A stretch of 64,000 nt of DNA from Methanosarcina sp. ERenArc_MAG2 (GCA_023955635.1 JAMXHR010000015.1:1-64000); one strand, 5' to 3'. Positions 10,651 through 20,559 are shown, counted from the first letter of the stretch. Numbers and translations: made by a program. Notes: generated by a model not told the origin, from the letters alone.

Positions 10651-11949
10651 TCAGGCGTTTACCTTTGATACAAGCTCTGCTGCGGCTTTTTGAGCTTCGT
10701 CCATTACTTTCTGCTCATCCAGAACCAGAACCCTGTAATTGTCCATCAGGACCTTCCCGTTTACGATTGTTGTCTTTACATCGCTTCCTTTTGCCGAATA
10801 CACAAGATGGGACGGAACATCGAAACAGGGAGTAAGATGCGGCTTTTTCATATCCAGGATTATCAGGTCTGCTTTTTTCCCGACTTTTAACATGCCTGTT
10901 TCCGGGTCAAGGGCTTTTGCACCGTTTACAGTGCCCATCTCAAGGACCTGCCGTGCAGGAAGAGCAGTGGGGCTGAAAGTGTTCACCTTATGCAGAAGGG
11001 CAGCGGTTTTCATCTCCTCAAAGAGGTCAAGGTTATTGTTTGATGCGCAGCCGTCAGTGCCAAGGCTGACATTTACACCTTTTTCGAGCATCTTATGCAC
11101 AGGTGCAATTCCGGAAGCCAGTTTCATATTGCTTATGGCATTATGGGAAACATTGACTCCTCTTTTCCTCAAAATCTCTATATCTCCGTCCGAAAGCCAG
11201 ACACAATGAGCGGCAAGCACATCAGGGCCGAAAAATCCTATATCATCCAGAAGGTGTACGGAACATTTTCCGTACCTTTCTTTCATCGCTAACAGTTCGG
11301 CTTCCGTTTCAAGAACATGGATGTGGATTCCGGCCCCATCCCTGCTGGCCTCTTCCCTTACTTTTGCAAGAAACTCTTCTGAACATGTATTCGGGGCATG
11401 GGGCCCGTACATAGTTTTTATCCTTCCGTTTGCTGCTCCCTGCCAGGCCCTGACGAAACGCCTGCCTTCCTTAAGGTCGGCTTCTCCCTTTTCTTCATTC
11501 CAGAGTTCTATCAGTCCATGGGCAAGCGAGGCTCGAAGCCCTGATACCTCAACGGCCTTTGCTGTTTCATCCATATGGAAGTACATATCTGCAAAAGAAG
11601 TAGTTCCCGACCTTATCATCTCCAGGCAGGCAAGCAGGCTGCCTTTATAAACGTCTTGTGCAGTGAGCCGGGCTTCGGCAGGCCAGATATGTCCCTCAAG
11701 CCAATCTGAAAGTTGCAGGTCGTCGGCATAACCCCGGAAAAGAGTCATTGCTGCGTGCGTATGTGTATTTACAAGCCCTGGCATTACGACCGAATGTTTT
11801 GCATCGATTATGGTCTCGGCACTTTCGCTCGTTTTTTCCCCGATTTCCGTAATTCTTCCGTCTTCAATGACAACAGTTCCGTTTTTGAGGTCCCCTTTAT
11901 CCGGGTCCATCGTTAAAATGTAAGCATTTTTTATGATTATATCAGCCAT
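10651..11949 (-). CDS. dadD: 5-deoxyadenosine / SAH / MTA deaminase
   Basis: Amidohydrolase-fold deaminase (432 aa) acting on 5-deoxyadenosine, S-adenosylhomocysteine and methylthioadenosine. Metal-binding features are present: GLVNTHTHAAM, HVLETE, AAHCVWLSD and SLGTDGCASNNN. The ATG start at 11949 is followed by a typical beta-strand domain with VVIEDGRI. Radical-SAM enzymes, abundant in methanogens, release 5-deoxyadenosine, so this enzyme and ahcY downstream form a salvage pair. Sequence is intact over its whole length. Confidence 0.88.
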   Translation of the reverse strand: MADIIIKNAYILTMDPDKGDLKNGTVVIEDGRITEIGEKTSESAETIIDAKHSVVMPGLVNTHTHAAMTLFRGYADDLQLSDWLEGHIWPAEARLTAQDVYKGSLLACLEMIRSGTTSFADMYFHMDETAKAVEVSGLRASLAHGLIELWNEEKGEADLKEGRRFVRAWQGAANGRIKTMYGPHAPNTCSEEFLAKVREEASRDGAGIHIHVLETEAELLAMKERYGKCSVHLLDDIGFFGPDVLAAHCVWLSDGDIEILRKRGVNVSHNAISNMKLASGIAPVHKMLEKGVNVSLGTDGCASNNNLDLFEEMKTAALLHKVNTFSPTALPARQVLEMGTVNGAKALDPETGMLKVGKKADLIILDMKKPHLTPCFDVPSHLVYSAKGSDVKTTIVNGKVLMDNYRVLVLDEQKVMDEAQKAAAELVSKVNA

Positions 11950-11996
11950 ATGATCAGATCCGTCAGGTAATGAACTGAAACTCGTTAGATTAATCT

Positions 11997-12071
11997 GAAT
12001 TTAAGAAGTACTGGAATTAAGAAGTACTGGAATTAAGAAGTACTGAAATTAAGAAGTACTGGAATTAAGAG
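11997..12071. repeat. 16-bp tandem repeat, four to five copies
   Basis: Direct repeats of GAATTAAGAAGTACTG (one copy starting AAATT, the first with an extra T), running from just upstream of dadD towards the HD-domain gene. The stretch 11950-12207 otherwise shows no gene. Confidence 0.85.
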
Positions 12072-12207
12072 GTTATCCTAAAAAAAGTTGTCCTGAGAAT
12101 TGCGCTGAAACTCTGTAAAAAGGGAAGTTTTGTAAATTTTGAGATAGTCATACTCCAGTTGCATCTGGAATTTTTCTGCGCTAAATTCTCAAAAATAGGC
12201 TCACCAT

Positions 12208-12860
12208 TTAGAGCCGCTGTGCATCGATTGCGGTCTCAAGGTTCAGGGCTTCAAGGTAAAGGCGCATGATTTTCAGCCTTTCTGCAGCAATCCTCTTTGA
12301 AGCGTCGGTATTCAACTTCTCAGGAATCGTGAAAGGTTTGTATTGCATATATTCGTTAAAGCCTTCGATAGGGTCTTCAACATACACCGTCTTTTTTGAG
12401 CTCCCTTTATCTATTCCTGTTGTATACTTGAGCATCCTGAGAGCTCCCATGGAAAAAACAGCCCTGAAAATTCCTACCGCTCCAAGCGCATCAAGTCGAT
12501 CTGCATCCTGCAAAATCCGGGCTTCAAGAGTCTCAGGCTTTTTTCTCCGCTGAAACGATGAGTCAGGATACAGTCTGTAACGGCCTCAATAATCTCTTTT
12601 TCAAGCCCTGTTTTACCAAGAAATTCGGAGGCTATTTCCGCACTGTACAGGGCATGGTCGCCGCCTTCTTCATGCTCTTTAATTACGCCCACATCATGGA
12701 GAAGAGCTGCGAGATGGAGTATGAGAGGATTTCCTCCTTCTTCTTTCTGGATTTCCAGGCAGAGGGCTTCTACTCTGTTGATATGGGACATATCGTGGGA
12801 ACTTGGCTCCCCTTCAAGAAAATAGGCTACAAATTCCCTCGTTTTTTCTATAAGGTCCAT
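12208..12860 (-). CDS. HD-domain phosphohydrolase, frame broken at an A-run
   Basis: HD-superfamily metal-dependent phosphohydrolase of the YedJ-like type, about 217 aa if the frame is repaired. The first piece (12474-12860) has the H...HD signature: SSHDMSHINRVEALCLEIQ and LHLAALLHDVGV, plus DHALYSAEIASEFL. The second piece (12208-12513) carries the second metal-ligand region QDADRLDALGAVGIFRAVF. One more A in the A6 run at 12539-12544 joins them as FSGEKKPETLEARILQDADR. The start is 2 bases after the stop of the phosphopantothenate synthetase gene, so it belongs to the same minus-strand operon, though a role in CoA synthesis is not established. Confidence 0.82.
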
Positions 12861-12862
12861 AT

Positions 12863-13624
12863 TCAGTATTCCATTTCAGCGGCACGCGCCTTGAGATGTT
12901 CCTGGATTTCGGAAATAGCTTCGAAGAGAACTGTTTTGTTATCATAAGTGGTTATGAGCTTTACAAGTTCCTCTTTCTTCTCGTGTTTCATCTCCCGTGC
13001 AAACCTGGCCATGTTTTCGAGCGCCCGGATAAGGTTGTCCACAATGGATATCGTAGCTGTCCTGGAGGTCCGTGAAAGAGGGTTAAGGTCAATTGTTATG
13101 ACAGTTTTGCCCATTTCTACAAGCTTTTCACACCGGTCCCCGTCTTCCAGGGGAACAAGCACCACATCGGCAGTATAGATCCCCTTGCTTTCTACAAGCC
13201 GTCTGGCATGAGAGAGTTCAAGGCTTGCATCCGGGTTTTTCCCGAGCACCTCGGAAGCCCCGCTGGCTTTTAGTTGTTCTATTATAAGGTGAACCCGGGT
13301 CTCGGTCCTGTGAAACAGGTTCACCTCAATCCTGGCTCCCGTAATGTCTGCCAGGGAAACAACTTTTTCAGGCGATAAGGCTGCAACATTGCCGTTTACG
13401 GAAATTACCGGGTTATTTGCCAGAAGGAGAGCAGCAACTGCAACTCTTTCAGCATGCAGAGCAGACTCTATGCTTCGCTCGCCTATAAGGTAATCAAAGC
13501 TTTCACCTCTTCCCTGTGCAATCAGACCCTGTACGCTTGTAATTCCCATTTTTACCCCGGCTACAACCTTTTCACGGGCGAGCAAGGACTCATACCTTGG
13601 ATGGTCTTTGGGTATCTCGGTCAT
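12863..13624 (-). CDS. 4-phosphopantoate--beta-alanine ligase (phosphopantothenate synthetase)
   Basis: Archaeal enzyme (253 aa) that joins 4-phosphopantoate to beta-alanine with ATP to give 4-phosphopantothenate, replacing bacterial pantothenate synthetase. The protein starts MTEIPKDHPRYESLLAREKV and contains the family features GLIAQGRGESFDYLIGE and DLNPLSRTSRTATI. It lies downstream of pantoate kinase and coaBC on the same strand, giving three consecutive steps of archaeal CoA synthesis. A 270-base spacer separates it from pantoate kinase; the HD gene follows after 2 bases. The ORF is intact. Confidence 0.92.
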   Translation of the reverse strand: MTEIPKDHPRYESLLAREKVVAGVKMGITSVQGLIAQGRGESFDYLIGERSIESALHAERVAVAALLLANNPVISVNGNVAALSPEKVVSLADITGARIEVNLFHRTETRVHLIIEQLKASGASEVLGKNPDASLELSHARRLVESKGIYTADVVLVPLEDGDRCEKLVEMGKTVITIDLNPLSRTSRTATISIVDNLIRALENMARFAREMKHEKKEELVKLITTYDNKTVLFEAISEIQEHLKARAAEMEY

Positions 13625-13896
13625 GTCTGTCGCTTACCTTTTTGCTTGTTAACTTATTTCTTCATCTCGTTTTTGTTTATTATTCAGGTCTGGAAAGGAT
13701 TTTCAATATATTTGCCCGATTATATTTATTCGGAGCATTCAGATAATTATCTGGACTGGGTATCATCTATTTGACCACAGTTTTCTATTTCTATTCTATT
13801 TAAGCTATGGGGATCTGCTGATGTAGCAAATTTTCTGCCAATATCTCTATCTCCTGCCTGGCATTCAAAAAAGTAAATAAAGTTTCTTCCTGAGGC

Positions 13897-14798
13897 TCAA
13901 TCATACATCAATTTCGGCAAACAGGTGCTTATACCATATTCCAGCACCTGCCCGAATTCCTGGAGGGCTTCATAGAGAGGAAATTCCTGGCAGGAGGGGA
14001 AATTGCAAAGACCGTATCCCCTAGCATTGCCTGAGAAGCAAACCCTCCGGTTGCGTTTGCAGCTTCAATCACATCTTTTGCCCTGCTGCTCATAAGACCG
14101 GTTTTACTTGCAAACGTTTTTGCCTGCTGCATGAAATTCTCAAGAGTAGGTTTTTTAAGCAATTCGGACATGGCTGCTTTTCCTGCAGTATTAATTTTCC
14201 CGGTTGCAGCTTCGTCCCTCAGCACTGAACCAGTGGAAATCTCGCCAAGCACAATGCAAAAAACCCTGGCTTCGGGAGCCGGGATCCTGTCCACAAGTCC
14301 GAATTCAGGCCCTCCGGGCTGCAGTCTAATGACTACCCCTCCGTTGGACTGGGCAGCTATATCCCCAAGTCCGCTGCAGTTGACAACCTCTGCCACATGT
14401 GCATATTCGGTCAGGCTTTTTACGGTCTGGTTCAGGGAAAGTGCCCTGTTCAAGGCATAGGCTGTCCCGAGAGCCCCTGCACCCGAAGCTCCAAACCCGC
14501 ATCCGGTTGGGATTTCTGCCCAGCTTTTAATCCTTACAGGCACATCAGTCATCATGTCTGCGACTGTCCGCGTAGTCCTGCCTTTAACACTTTTTCCATT
14601 AAGGAATATTTCGGTTTTCTCTACGGATTTCCCAACCTTTACTTCGGTGGTAACTCCCCCATTCAGGACAATTCCGCAGCCTGTAGAACCTTTCCGATGA
14701 GGGTCTTCATGCTCGTGAATCTGGAAAAAACCTGTGATATGTCCCGGAGCATAGGCTTTTGCCAGAAAATCTGCTCCTTCACTCTCATATGTGTACAT
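13897..14798 (-). CDS. Pantoate kinase (GHMP family), frame lost near the C-terminus
   Basis: Archaeal pantoate kinase, phosphorylating pantoate to 4-phosphopantoate. The GHMP ATP-binding loop is visible as IPTGCGFGASGAGALGTAYA, with an N-terminal FLAKAYAPGHITGFF. As read, the frame ends at 13929 with an unrelated tail (RNFLSMKPSRNSGRCWNMV). Adding one base at the AAA at 13981-13983 (plus strand) gives instead a plausible tail FPLYEALQEFGQVLEYGI... ending at 13897. I therefore give the repaired end. Next to coaBC (169 bases upstream) and phosphopantothenate synthetase downstream. The loss affects only about 30 terminal residues. Confidence 0.88.
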
Positions 14799-14967
14799 AG
14801 AAAACGCCTACAATTTCAATCATTTTTTCAAATTTCGTTCCTGTTTTGCAGAATACCTTACAGAATACTTTGCAGGATATTCAGATATATTCAACATTGA
14901 ACACAGCTTAATGCGTTTATGGAGCTTCAACTTCAAGATAGGGATTATAACTTCATGGTATTTTTTG

Positions 14968-16323
14968 TTATTTTAAAAGCCCGGTTACCTCTTCAAGGAC
15001 GCAGGCTGCAAGTTTGCGTTTATCTCCGCTTACGTGCCTGGACTCACCTTTTTCCCGTCCGAGCAGGTAAAGTTCGTTTTCCTCTGTGCCCATTCCACCT
15101 TTTCCGACATCATTTGCTGCAATGAGATCCAGTTTTGACCCTTCAAGGGTTGAAGTTGCCCTCCTGAGGAGCTCATCTCTTCCAACCCCGGCTTCAGCCT
15201 TGAAACCTATGATCACAAGGTCAGGGTACTTTTCACGGCATTCTTTTATCAGTTTGCGAGTTGGTTTCAGTCTCAACACAAGTTCTCCTCCCGATTTGAT
15301 CTTTTCGGGAGAAGGTTCGGCTGTATAGTCTGCTATCGCTGCCGAGCTGATCAGGACATCATACCCTTTCTGCAGTTCCGAGAGTACGGCATCTGTCATT
15401 TCGGCGGCGCTCTCTACAAAAATTTCCCGGATTCCTGCAAACCCCAGCCGGTTCCTGTGTACAAGGGTTACATCAGCTCCACTGCGGTAAGCTTCAAGAG
15501 CAAGTTCCCTTCCGGTTTTCCCTGAAGCCCGGTTCGTGAGGATGCGGATCGGATCCAGACTTTCGGCAGTTGAACCGCTTGTGATAATTACTTTTCGTTT
15601 TTCAAGGCCTCTTTTTCCGAGAGCCCTTTCGACCTCTAGCACTATTTCTTCGTTTGATGCAATTTTTGCTATCCCTTCTTCCAATTTGGGACCTACGATA
15701 GAGATTCCCCAGCCTCTCAATTTTGCTAGATTCTCAGCTACAGCCGGGTGCCTGTACATTGACTCGTGCATCGCGGGCACAACCATTAAAGGTACGCCTG
15801 AGCCAAGGGCAGTTGTTGTAAAAGAGGTGACAGTCGTATCGTCTATTCCATATGCGATTTTTCCGATGGTGTTTGCTGTTGCAGGGGCTATCAGGAGAAG
15901 ATCGGCTCTGCCCTTCAGTCCGCAGAATTCCACATGCTCAACCCTGCCTCCAAGTTCAGTAATTACAGGGTTTCCGGTAGCATAGTGCAGGGCATCAGGG
16001 TGCAGGATATGCATGGCAGCCTCTGTCATAACAGAATGGACATCAGCTCCGTTTCTTATCAGTTCTCTTGCAAGTTCAACTACCCTGACCGCTCCGATAC
16101 TCCCTGTAACACCAAGAACTATAGTTTTTCCGGCAAGAGAAGAGCTCTTCTGTCCCTGGATCCAGAGCGTTGGATGAAATTTTTCAGCTCCGGATCTGGC
16201 GGCATTTTGCCTTTCTTCTTTATCCATATTATTTACTTTATCCGGTTCCTTTTGACCGGGATTTTCCTGGTTAGGGCACTTCTGGTCCGTCTGATTTTGA
16301 AAGTCTTTCAATGGGGTTTTCAT
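14968..16323 (-). CDS. coaBC: Bifunctional phosphopantothenoylcysteine decarboxylase / phosphopantothenate--cysteine ligase
   Basis: Dfp/CoaBC (451 aa), which couples cysteine to phosphopantothenate and decarboxylates the product to phosphopantetheine. N-terminal flavoprotein domain: TIVLGVTGSIGAVRVVELA, LLIAPATANTIGKIAYGI and VPAMHESMY. The C-terminal synthetase domain has the ITSGSTAESLDPIRILTNRA signature and AANDVGKGGMG. An unusual polar extension of about 50 residues precedes the flavodoxin-like domain; the internal Met at 16227 could be the real start, but the ATG at 16323 has a GGTG-type site upstream. First gene of the CoA cluster. Confidence 0.95.
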   Translation of the reverse strand: MKTPLKDFQNQTDQKCPNQENPGQKEPDKVNNMDKEERQNAARSGAEKFHPTLWIQGQKSSSLAGKTIVLGVTGSIGAVRVVELARELIRNGADVHSVMTEAAMHILHPDALHYATGNPVITELGGRVEHVEFCGLKGRADLLLIAPATANTIGKIAYGIDDTTVTSFTTTALGSGVPLMVVPAMHESMYRHPAVAENLAKLRGWGISIVGPKLEEGIAKIASNEEIVLEVERALGKRGLEKRKVIITSGSTAESLDPIRILTNRASGKTGRELALEAYRSGADVTLVHRNRLGFAGIREIFVESAAEMTDAVLSELQKGYDVLISSAAIADYTAEPSPEKIKSGGELVLRLKPTRKLIKECREKYPDLVIIGFKAEAGVGRDELLRRATSTLEGSKLDLIAANDVGKGGMGTEENELYLLGREKGESRHVSGDKRKLAACVLEEVTGLLK

Positions 16324-16492
16324 TCAGGCACCGGATTAATTTATAATAATTAAGTAAGTATGGAAATTAGCTTTCTTTTCAGGAAATCCTGAAAAACAGA
16401 TTGACATTAAATACGATATTCATAAAACTTTCGAAATGCGAAGAATTAAAACTGATACATAGGCTTTATTTTATTAGCAAGTCCGCACATCT

Positions 16493-16546
16493 AGGCTAAA
16501 ATAAGTTATAAGCTGAAATAAGTTATAGGCTAAAATAAGTTATAGC
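16493..16546. repeat. Short tandem repeat AAATAAGTTATA, three copies
   Basis: Three copies of about 17-19 bases built on GGCTAAAATAAGTTATA, just upstream of the Vms1-like gene and inside its probable promoter region. The 16324-16591 spacer has no gene. Confidence 0.75.
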
Positions 16547-16591
16547 TTCAATCAAAGCCGGGGAATTATCAGGGCCAGGAAAGGGAGGCAT

Positions 16592-17632
16592 ATGAACGAC
16601 AAAAAAACAAAAAGAGAAAACACTGCAGATACGAAAAAGGGCTTGAGTAGTTTCATAGGAAAAATTTCAGGAAAAGGACAGCTCGAGCTTGAGATTGACC
16701 GGCTCAACTCCTTGATAATTAAAATGGAACTGGACCTGCGCACTACAAAAAACCAGCTTGAAAAGAAAGAGGCTCTTGCAAGGCAGGCAGTTGCAGACAG
16801 GCAGGAAGCTGAAGCCCGTTTAAACCAGGAGCGTATTCGAAACCAGACTCTCTCTCACGAGCTTGAAACTATCAGAATTGAGTCCCAGGGCAAACTGGAG
16901 TTTCGCGGAATTGAAACGCTGAGTCCGCAAGCTGTTCAGGCTTACCTTTCCAAACTTAGTTCATTCAGGACTCCTGCGGACGACCTTTTGACTGCTTATT
17001 TGCCTCCTGGAACTCGCCTCTCAGCCGTGCTGAGTGAAAAAACCCTTGATCTGGTAGAAAAAGAGACTCTTAACCTCCTTGACAGGCTTGATCCGGAAAC
17101 TGGTATTGTACTTTTCTATGACTTTCATCGCATGGTCTGCGAAGCCATAGTCCCTCCTGTCCCGGTCCCTTCCCCATCTTGGCAGCTTGGGGACAGTTTT
17201 GAGACTTCTTTCCTCAAAGAGATTTTGAATAAGAACTATCGCCTGCTCGTCCTTGTGCTGCATGCAGGTGAGTCTTTCATCGGTTTTGCTCCTGATGCCA
17301 GAGTCTTCGATATCGAAGAGCTTGTCCAGAGCAGCGTCAAGGAAAAACACAGTAAAGGAGGTTTTAGCCAGCGCCGCTTCGAACGCCTCAGAGAAGAGGA
17401 TATCGCCCATCATATGAACAAAGTATTTGAAGCCCTGGATAAAGTCCTCGAAGAAAATTCTCTTATAGACTGCGTTATTATGAGTGGAGATCCCCAGCTT
17501 ATAAGGGAAATCCAGAGACGTCTGCCCCTTAACCTTGAGATAATTGAAAAACCATCTGATATAAAGGTCGAAAAATCAGGCGGTGAAGAGATTCTCAGAA
17601 CGTTTTTAAGCTCCAGACGATATCTGCTGTAA
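16592..17632 (+). CDS. Vms1/eRF1-like peptidyl-tRNA hydrolase-type protein (VLRF1 group)
   Basis: 346-aa protein with an N-terminal coiled coil (about residues 25-105) and a C-terminal eRF1 domain-2-like fold. The key sequence is KGGFSQRRFERLREEDI, a GGxSQ loop in the position of the eRF1 GGQ catalytic loop, followed by a long helix (HHMNKVFEALDKVL) and DCVIMSGDPQLIREI. Vms1 and its relatives use such a loop to cleave peptidyl-tRNA on stalled large ribosomal subunits, so a role in ribosome rescue is inferred. The start is ATG with GGGAGG just upstream. Transcribed alone, divergent from coaBC. Confidence 0.78.
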   Translation: MNDKKTKRENTADTKKGLSSFIGKISGKGQLELEIDRLNSLIIKMELDLRTTKNQLEKKEALARQAVADRQEAEARLNQERIRNQTLSHELETIRIESQGKLEFRGIETLSPQAVQAYLSKLSSFRTPADDLLTAYLPPGTRLSAVLSEKTLDLVEKETLNLLDRLDPETGIVLFYDFHRMVCEAIVPPVPVPSPSWQLGDSFETSFLKEILNKNYRLLVLVLHAGESFIGFAPDARVFDIEELVQSSVKEKHSKGGFSQRRFERLREEDIAHHMNKVFEALDKVLEENSLIDCVIMSGDPQLIREIQRRLPLNLEIIEKPSDIKVEKSGGEEILRTFLSSRRYLL

Positions 17633-17661
17633 AGCACTGAGGCATTTGCTGTAAAGTGCCG

Positions 17662-17733
17662 AAAAAGATGTGTTGCAAAGTTCCCAAAAAGATGTGTTGC
17701 AAAGTTCCCAAAAAGATGTGTTGCAAAGTTCCC
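17662..17733. repeat. 24-bp tandem repeat, three copies
   Basis: Three perfect copies of a 24-base unit (AAAAAGATGTGTTGCAAAGT then TCCC). Because the unit is a multiple of 3, the array is open in frame and encodes LQSSQKDV three times within a possible 68-codon frame (TTG at 17670 to 17876, ending FKERLPKVTEA). I do not recognise that frame; it may be a small protein or chance. Confidence 0.85.
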
Positions 17734-17924
17734 AAAAAGCTAGAAGTCAGACCGGTTTAGATGAGATCCTGAGTACGATTGTTGCAGTAATCTCTGAAAA
17801 TCAATCAGGACTATATTCTGCCCCATATCCGCTAATGATGTTTAAAGAAAGGCTTCCCAAAGTTACGGAGGCATAAATCTTTATTCCTTTTCTCTTTTTA
17901 ACTCTATTTTCGAATTAATTATTA

Positions 17925-18665
17925 TGGCATTGGTATCTAAATACTGATATATATTATGAGAACTTATATCTCTTGATGAACTGCCCAAGATGTAAGAGTC
18001 TCGATCATAATAAGAATGGTAAAGTTAATGGCCGTCAACGCTACAAATGCTCTGATTGTGGATATAATTATTCAGTAGAGCTAAAATCAACTGCTAGTTC
18101 CGCATCTGTTAAGAGACAGGCTTTACAACTCTATCTTGAAGGATTAGGATTTCGGTCAATAGGGCGTTTTTTGGGAGTAAGTCATGTTTCTATCCAAAAA
18201 TGGATAAAGAAATTTGGTCAGGAGTTAGAAGAACTAAAAAGCGAAAATGAGATATCTATTGTTGAAATGGATGAGATGCACACTTACATCGGTAACAAAA
18301 AAATATTGCTGGATCTGGATTGCTGTTGATAGAGTTGGGAAAAAGTTCATCAACTGCTCTTTTGGCAGCAGAGGAACGGAAACTGGACAACTACTCTGGG
18401 AAAAATTAGAGAAGAAAGAGATTGGAGAAGTGATGACAGATCACTGGAGGGCATATGCAGAGTTCGTTCCAGATAAAATTCATACTCAATCAAAAGCAGA
18501 AACGTACACTGTTGAAGGGTATAACAGCATATTTAGGCACTTTCTGGCAAGATTGAGAAGAAAGACAAAGTGTTATACTAAGAGTCTTGAAATGCTAAAG
18601 TACTCAGTTATTCTCTTAATGAAATATAGAAATAACGAGTTAACTATATTTAGTTAACAATGCCA
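17925..18665 (+). mobile_element. IS1-family insertion sequence
   Basis: About 741 bp bounded by imperfect inverted repeats: left TGGCATTGGTATCTAAATAC, right (complement) TGGCATTGTTAACTAAATAT. TTATTA occurs on both outer flanks and may be part of a target duplication, but the surroundings are AT-rich. It holds one transposase split over two frames. Confidence 0.85.
17973..18657 (+). CDS. IS1-family transposase, two frames
   Basis: N-terminal zinc ribbon (CPRCKSLDHNKNGKVNGRQR, CSDCG), a helix-turn-helix (SIGRFLGVSHVSIQKWIKKF), then the DDE core: EMDEMHTYIG, then in the next frame WIAVDRVGKKF and GEVMTDHWRAY, and VEGYNSIFRHFLARL. The frame changes at an A7 run (18297-18303); A6 would give an uninterrupted GNKKYCWIWIAVDRVG. 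Some IS1 elements use programmed slippage at A-runs, but removal of one A here fuses the frames, so a sequence error or mutation is equally possible. Confidence 0.88.
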
Positions 18666-18915
18666 TTATTATTTATACTCATATTATCCTTGAATTTAAC
18701 CTGGTATATTCGCATTTTTTCATTTTTCCTGCAAAAAACTGCGATCTACCGCAAAAATGCCATTTACTGCAATTTTGCCAAAAGCTTTTCTCGTTGAAAA
18801 TTATATTTGAGATTTCTTAAAGGGAGTTCTCTACATAATATAAAATAACTTAAATATAATTGTGGGACAGGCTCGTTACTATTAAATAGAGTTCTTTGAA
18901 TTCAGAATAATAGAG

Positions 18916-19631
18916 ATGCCAATATTGAAAAATGAAAGAAAAATACTTCTGCGTAATTTTACCTCTGAGTCTGTAGAGCTTGGAATACTCCTTGCAATTG
19001 TAGGGGGATTTCTGGATGCTTATACATTTGTAGGGAGAGGCGGTGTTTTCGCCAATGCCCAGACAGGAAATGTCGTGCTTATGGGCATAGAAGCTGCAAC
19101 AGGAGAATGGAGGCAAGCAGTGCTTCACGCGGTACCAATTCTGGCATTTATAGTCGGAGTAGTGGTTGCCGAGATGATTAAAAAACCTTCAATGCGCCTG
19201 TTTATACCGGATTCCGAAAGAGCAGTTTTAATTCTTGAAATTGCAGTCCTTTTTATTATAGGTTTTATACCTTACACGAGCCCGAATATCATTGTAACTG
19301 TTGCGGTTTCATTTGTCTCTTCGGTTCAGGTATCTTCATTTCGCAAACTGGTTGGTTCTATTTATAGCACAACAATGATTACAGGAAACTTGCGTGCAGC
19401 TACACAGGAAGCTTATATCTTTTTCACAAAAAAGACAATGAGTCGGCTCTGCGAGCCATCCGGTACTCTACAATTAACATCTCGTTTCTAGCAGGCGCTA
19501 TTTTGGGAGGGCTGCTTACGTCATTTATCGGAGTTAAAGCCGTATGGATAGCTGTAATCGTATTAATTTGCTCTGTAATTTTGTTCAGCAGAGACGAACG
19601 TAAGAATAAGAATGCTGATATTGAAGTATAA
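18916..19631 (+). CDS. DUF1275 (YoaK-like) membrane protein, frame broken at an A-run
   Basis: Predicted six-helix membrane protein, about 238 aa after repair. The first part (to 19491) has LAIVGGFLDAYTFVGRGGVF and ANAQTGNVVLMGI, the DUF1275 hallmark, and further hydrophobic helices. The frame then leaves the family; one more A in the run at 19428-19433 gives the expected end DNESALRAIRYSTINISFLA, AILGGLLTSFIGVKAVWIAV and a stop at 19631. Function of the family is unknown (membrane transport suspected). The gene stands alone between the IS1 element and rlmE. Confidence 0.82.
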
Positions 19632-19767
19632 GATTGAGAGATTAATGACAGCAGATTAGTGAATGAGTGGTAACAGATCAGGAGATTATTGACAAAAGAT
19701 CAGTGAATGAGTGACAAAACTATTTTTGCGCAATCTATATCAGCTTTCAGTGCAGGGAAGGTAAGCA

Positions 19768-20559
19768 ATGGCAAGAGATAGAAGAGATTATTATTATCAT
19801 CAGGCAAAACAGGAAGGTTACCGGTCCAGGGCTTCCTTCAAGCTCAAACAGATCAATGAAAAGCACCGTATTATCAATCGAGGAGACTCGGTTGTGGATT
19901 TGGGGGCAGCTCCTGGAGGATGGCTGCAGGTTGCAAAGGAGCTGTCTGGGGGAAAAGTCCTTGGCGTAGATTTACAGAGAATCGAGCCTATCCAGGGAGT
20001 CGAGACCATTCAGGGCGACATAAACGCAGATTCAACAATAAAGAAGATTATCCAGATCGTAGGGGCAAAAGGAGCTGATGTGGTGCTCTGTGATGCAGCT
20101 CCCAATTTGTCAGGAAACTGGTCTTATGACCATGCAAGGTCAATTGAACTTGCTACTTCAGCACTGGAATGTGCGAAAAAGATCCTGAAACCTAAAGGGA
20201 ATTTCGTTGTTAAGGTCTTCCAGGGAGACATGTTTAACGATTACATGCAAAATGTCAGAGGGAACTTTGTTAAAACAGCTGCTTATTCTCCGCAAGCGTC
20301 GCGATCCCAGAGTGCGGAAATCTATGTTATCGGAAAGAAATACCTTACAGCTCCGCTCCGCAAAGGAGATGAATTCGTTATGGATATTGAGAAGCTGGGT
20401 TCAAGCGGGGACGGGGCCGTACTTATTGAGGGGTTCGTTGTCTTCGTAAAGGACGTCGAGGTCGGAGAAAAAGTCAGGATAAGCATAACAGATGTCAAGC
20501 CGAATTTTGCTTTTGCAGATGTTGCAGAAAGGCTTGGAAAATCCGAGAAGTCGGAATAA
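19768..20559 (+). CDS. rlmE: 23S rRNA (uridine 2-O) methyltransferase with TRAM domain
   Basis: FtsJ/RrmJ-type SAM-dependent ribose methyltransferase (263 aa) acting on 23S rRNA. It shows the SAM site VVDLGAAPGGWLQVA, the catalytic K-D-K-E set (K in SRASFKLKQI, D in VLCDAAPNLSG, K in FVVKVFQG, E in SQSAEIYVIG) and a C-terminal TRAM RNA-binding domain (about 200-255: AVLIEGFVVFVKDVEVGEKV). The added TRAM domain is typical of archaeal members. ATG start with GGGAAGGT upstream. Intact. Confidence 0.95.
   Translation: MARDRRDYYYHQAKQEGYRSRASFKLKQINEKHRIINRGDSVVDLGAAPGGWLQVAKELSGGKVLGVDLQRIEPIQGVETIQGDINADSTIKKIIQIVGAKGADVVLCDAAPNLSGNWSYDHARSIELATSALECAKKILKPKGNFVVKVFQGDMFNDYMQNVRGNFVKTAAYSPQASRSQSAEIYVIGKKYLTAPLRKGDEFVMDIEKLGSSGDGAVLIEGFVVFVKDVEVGEKVRISITDVKPNFAFADVAERLGKSEKSE

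Noticed and set aside
17973..18657. Programmed frameshift in the IS1 transposase
   Set aside because: The slip site A7 fits only a +1/-2 move; deletion of one A gives a single frame. Given the many other run-length errors, a programmed shift is not needed.
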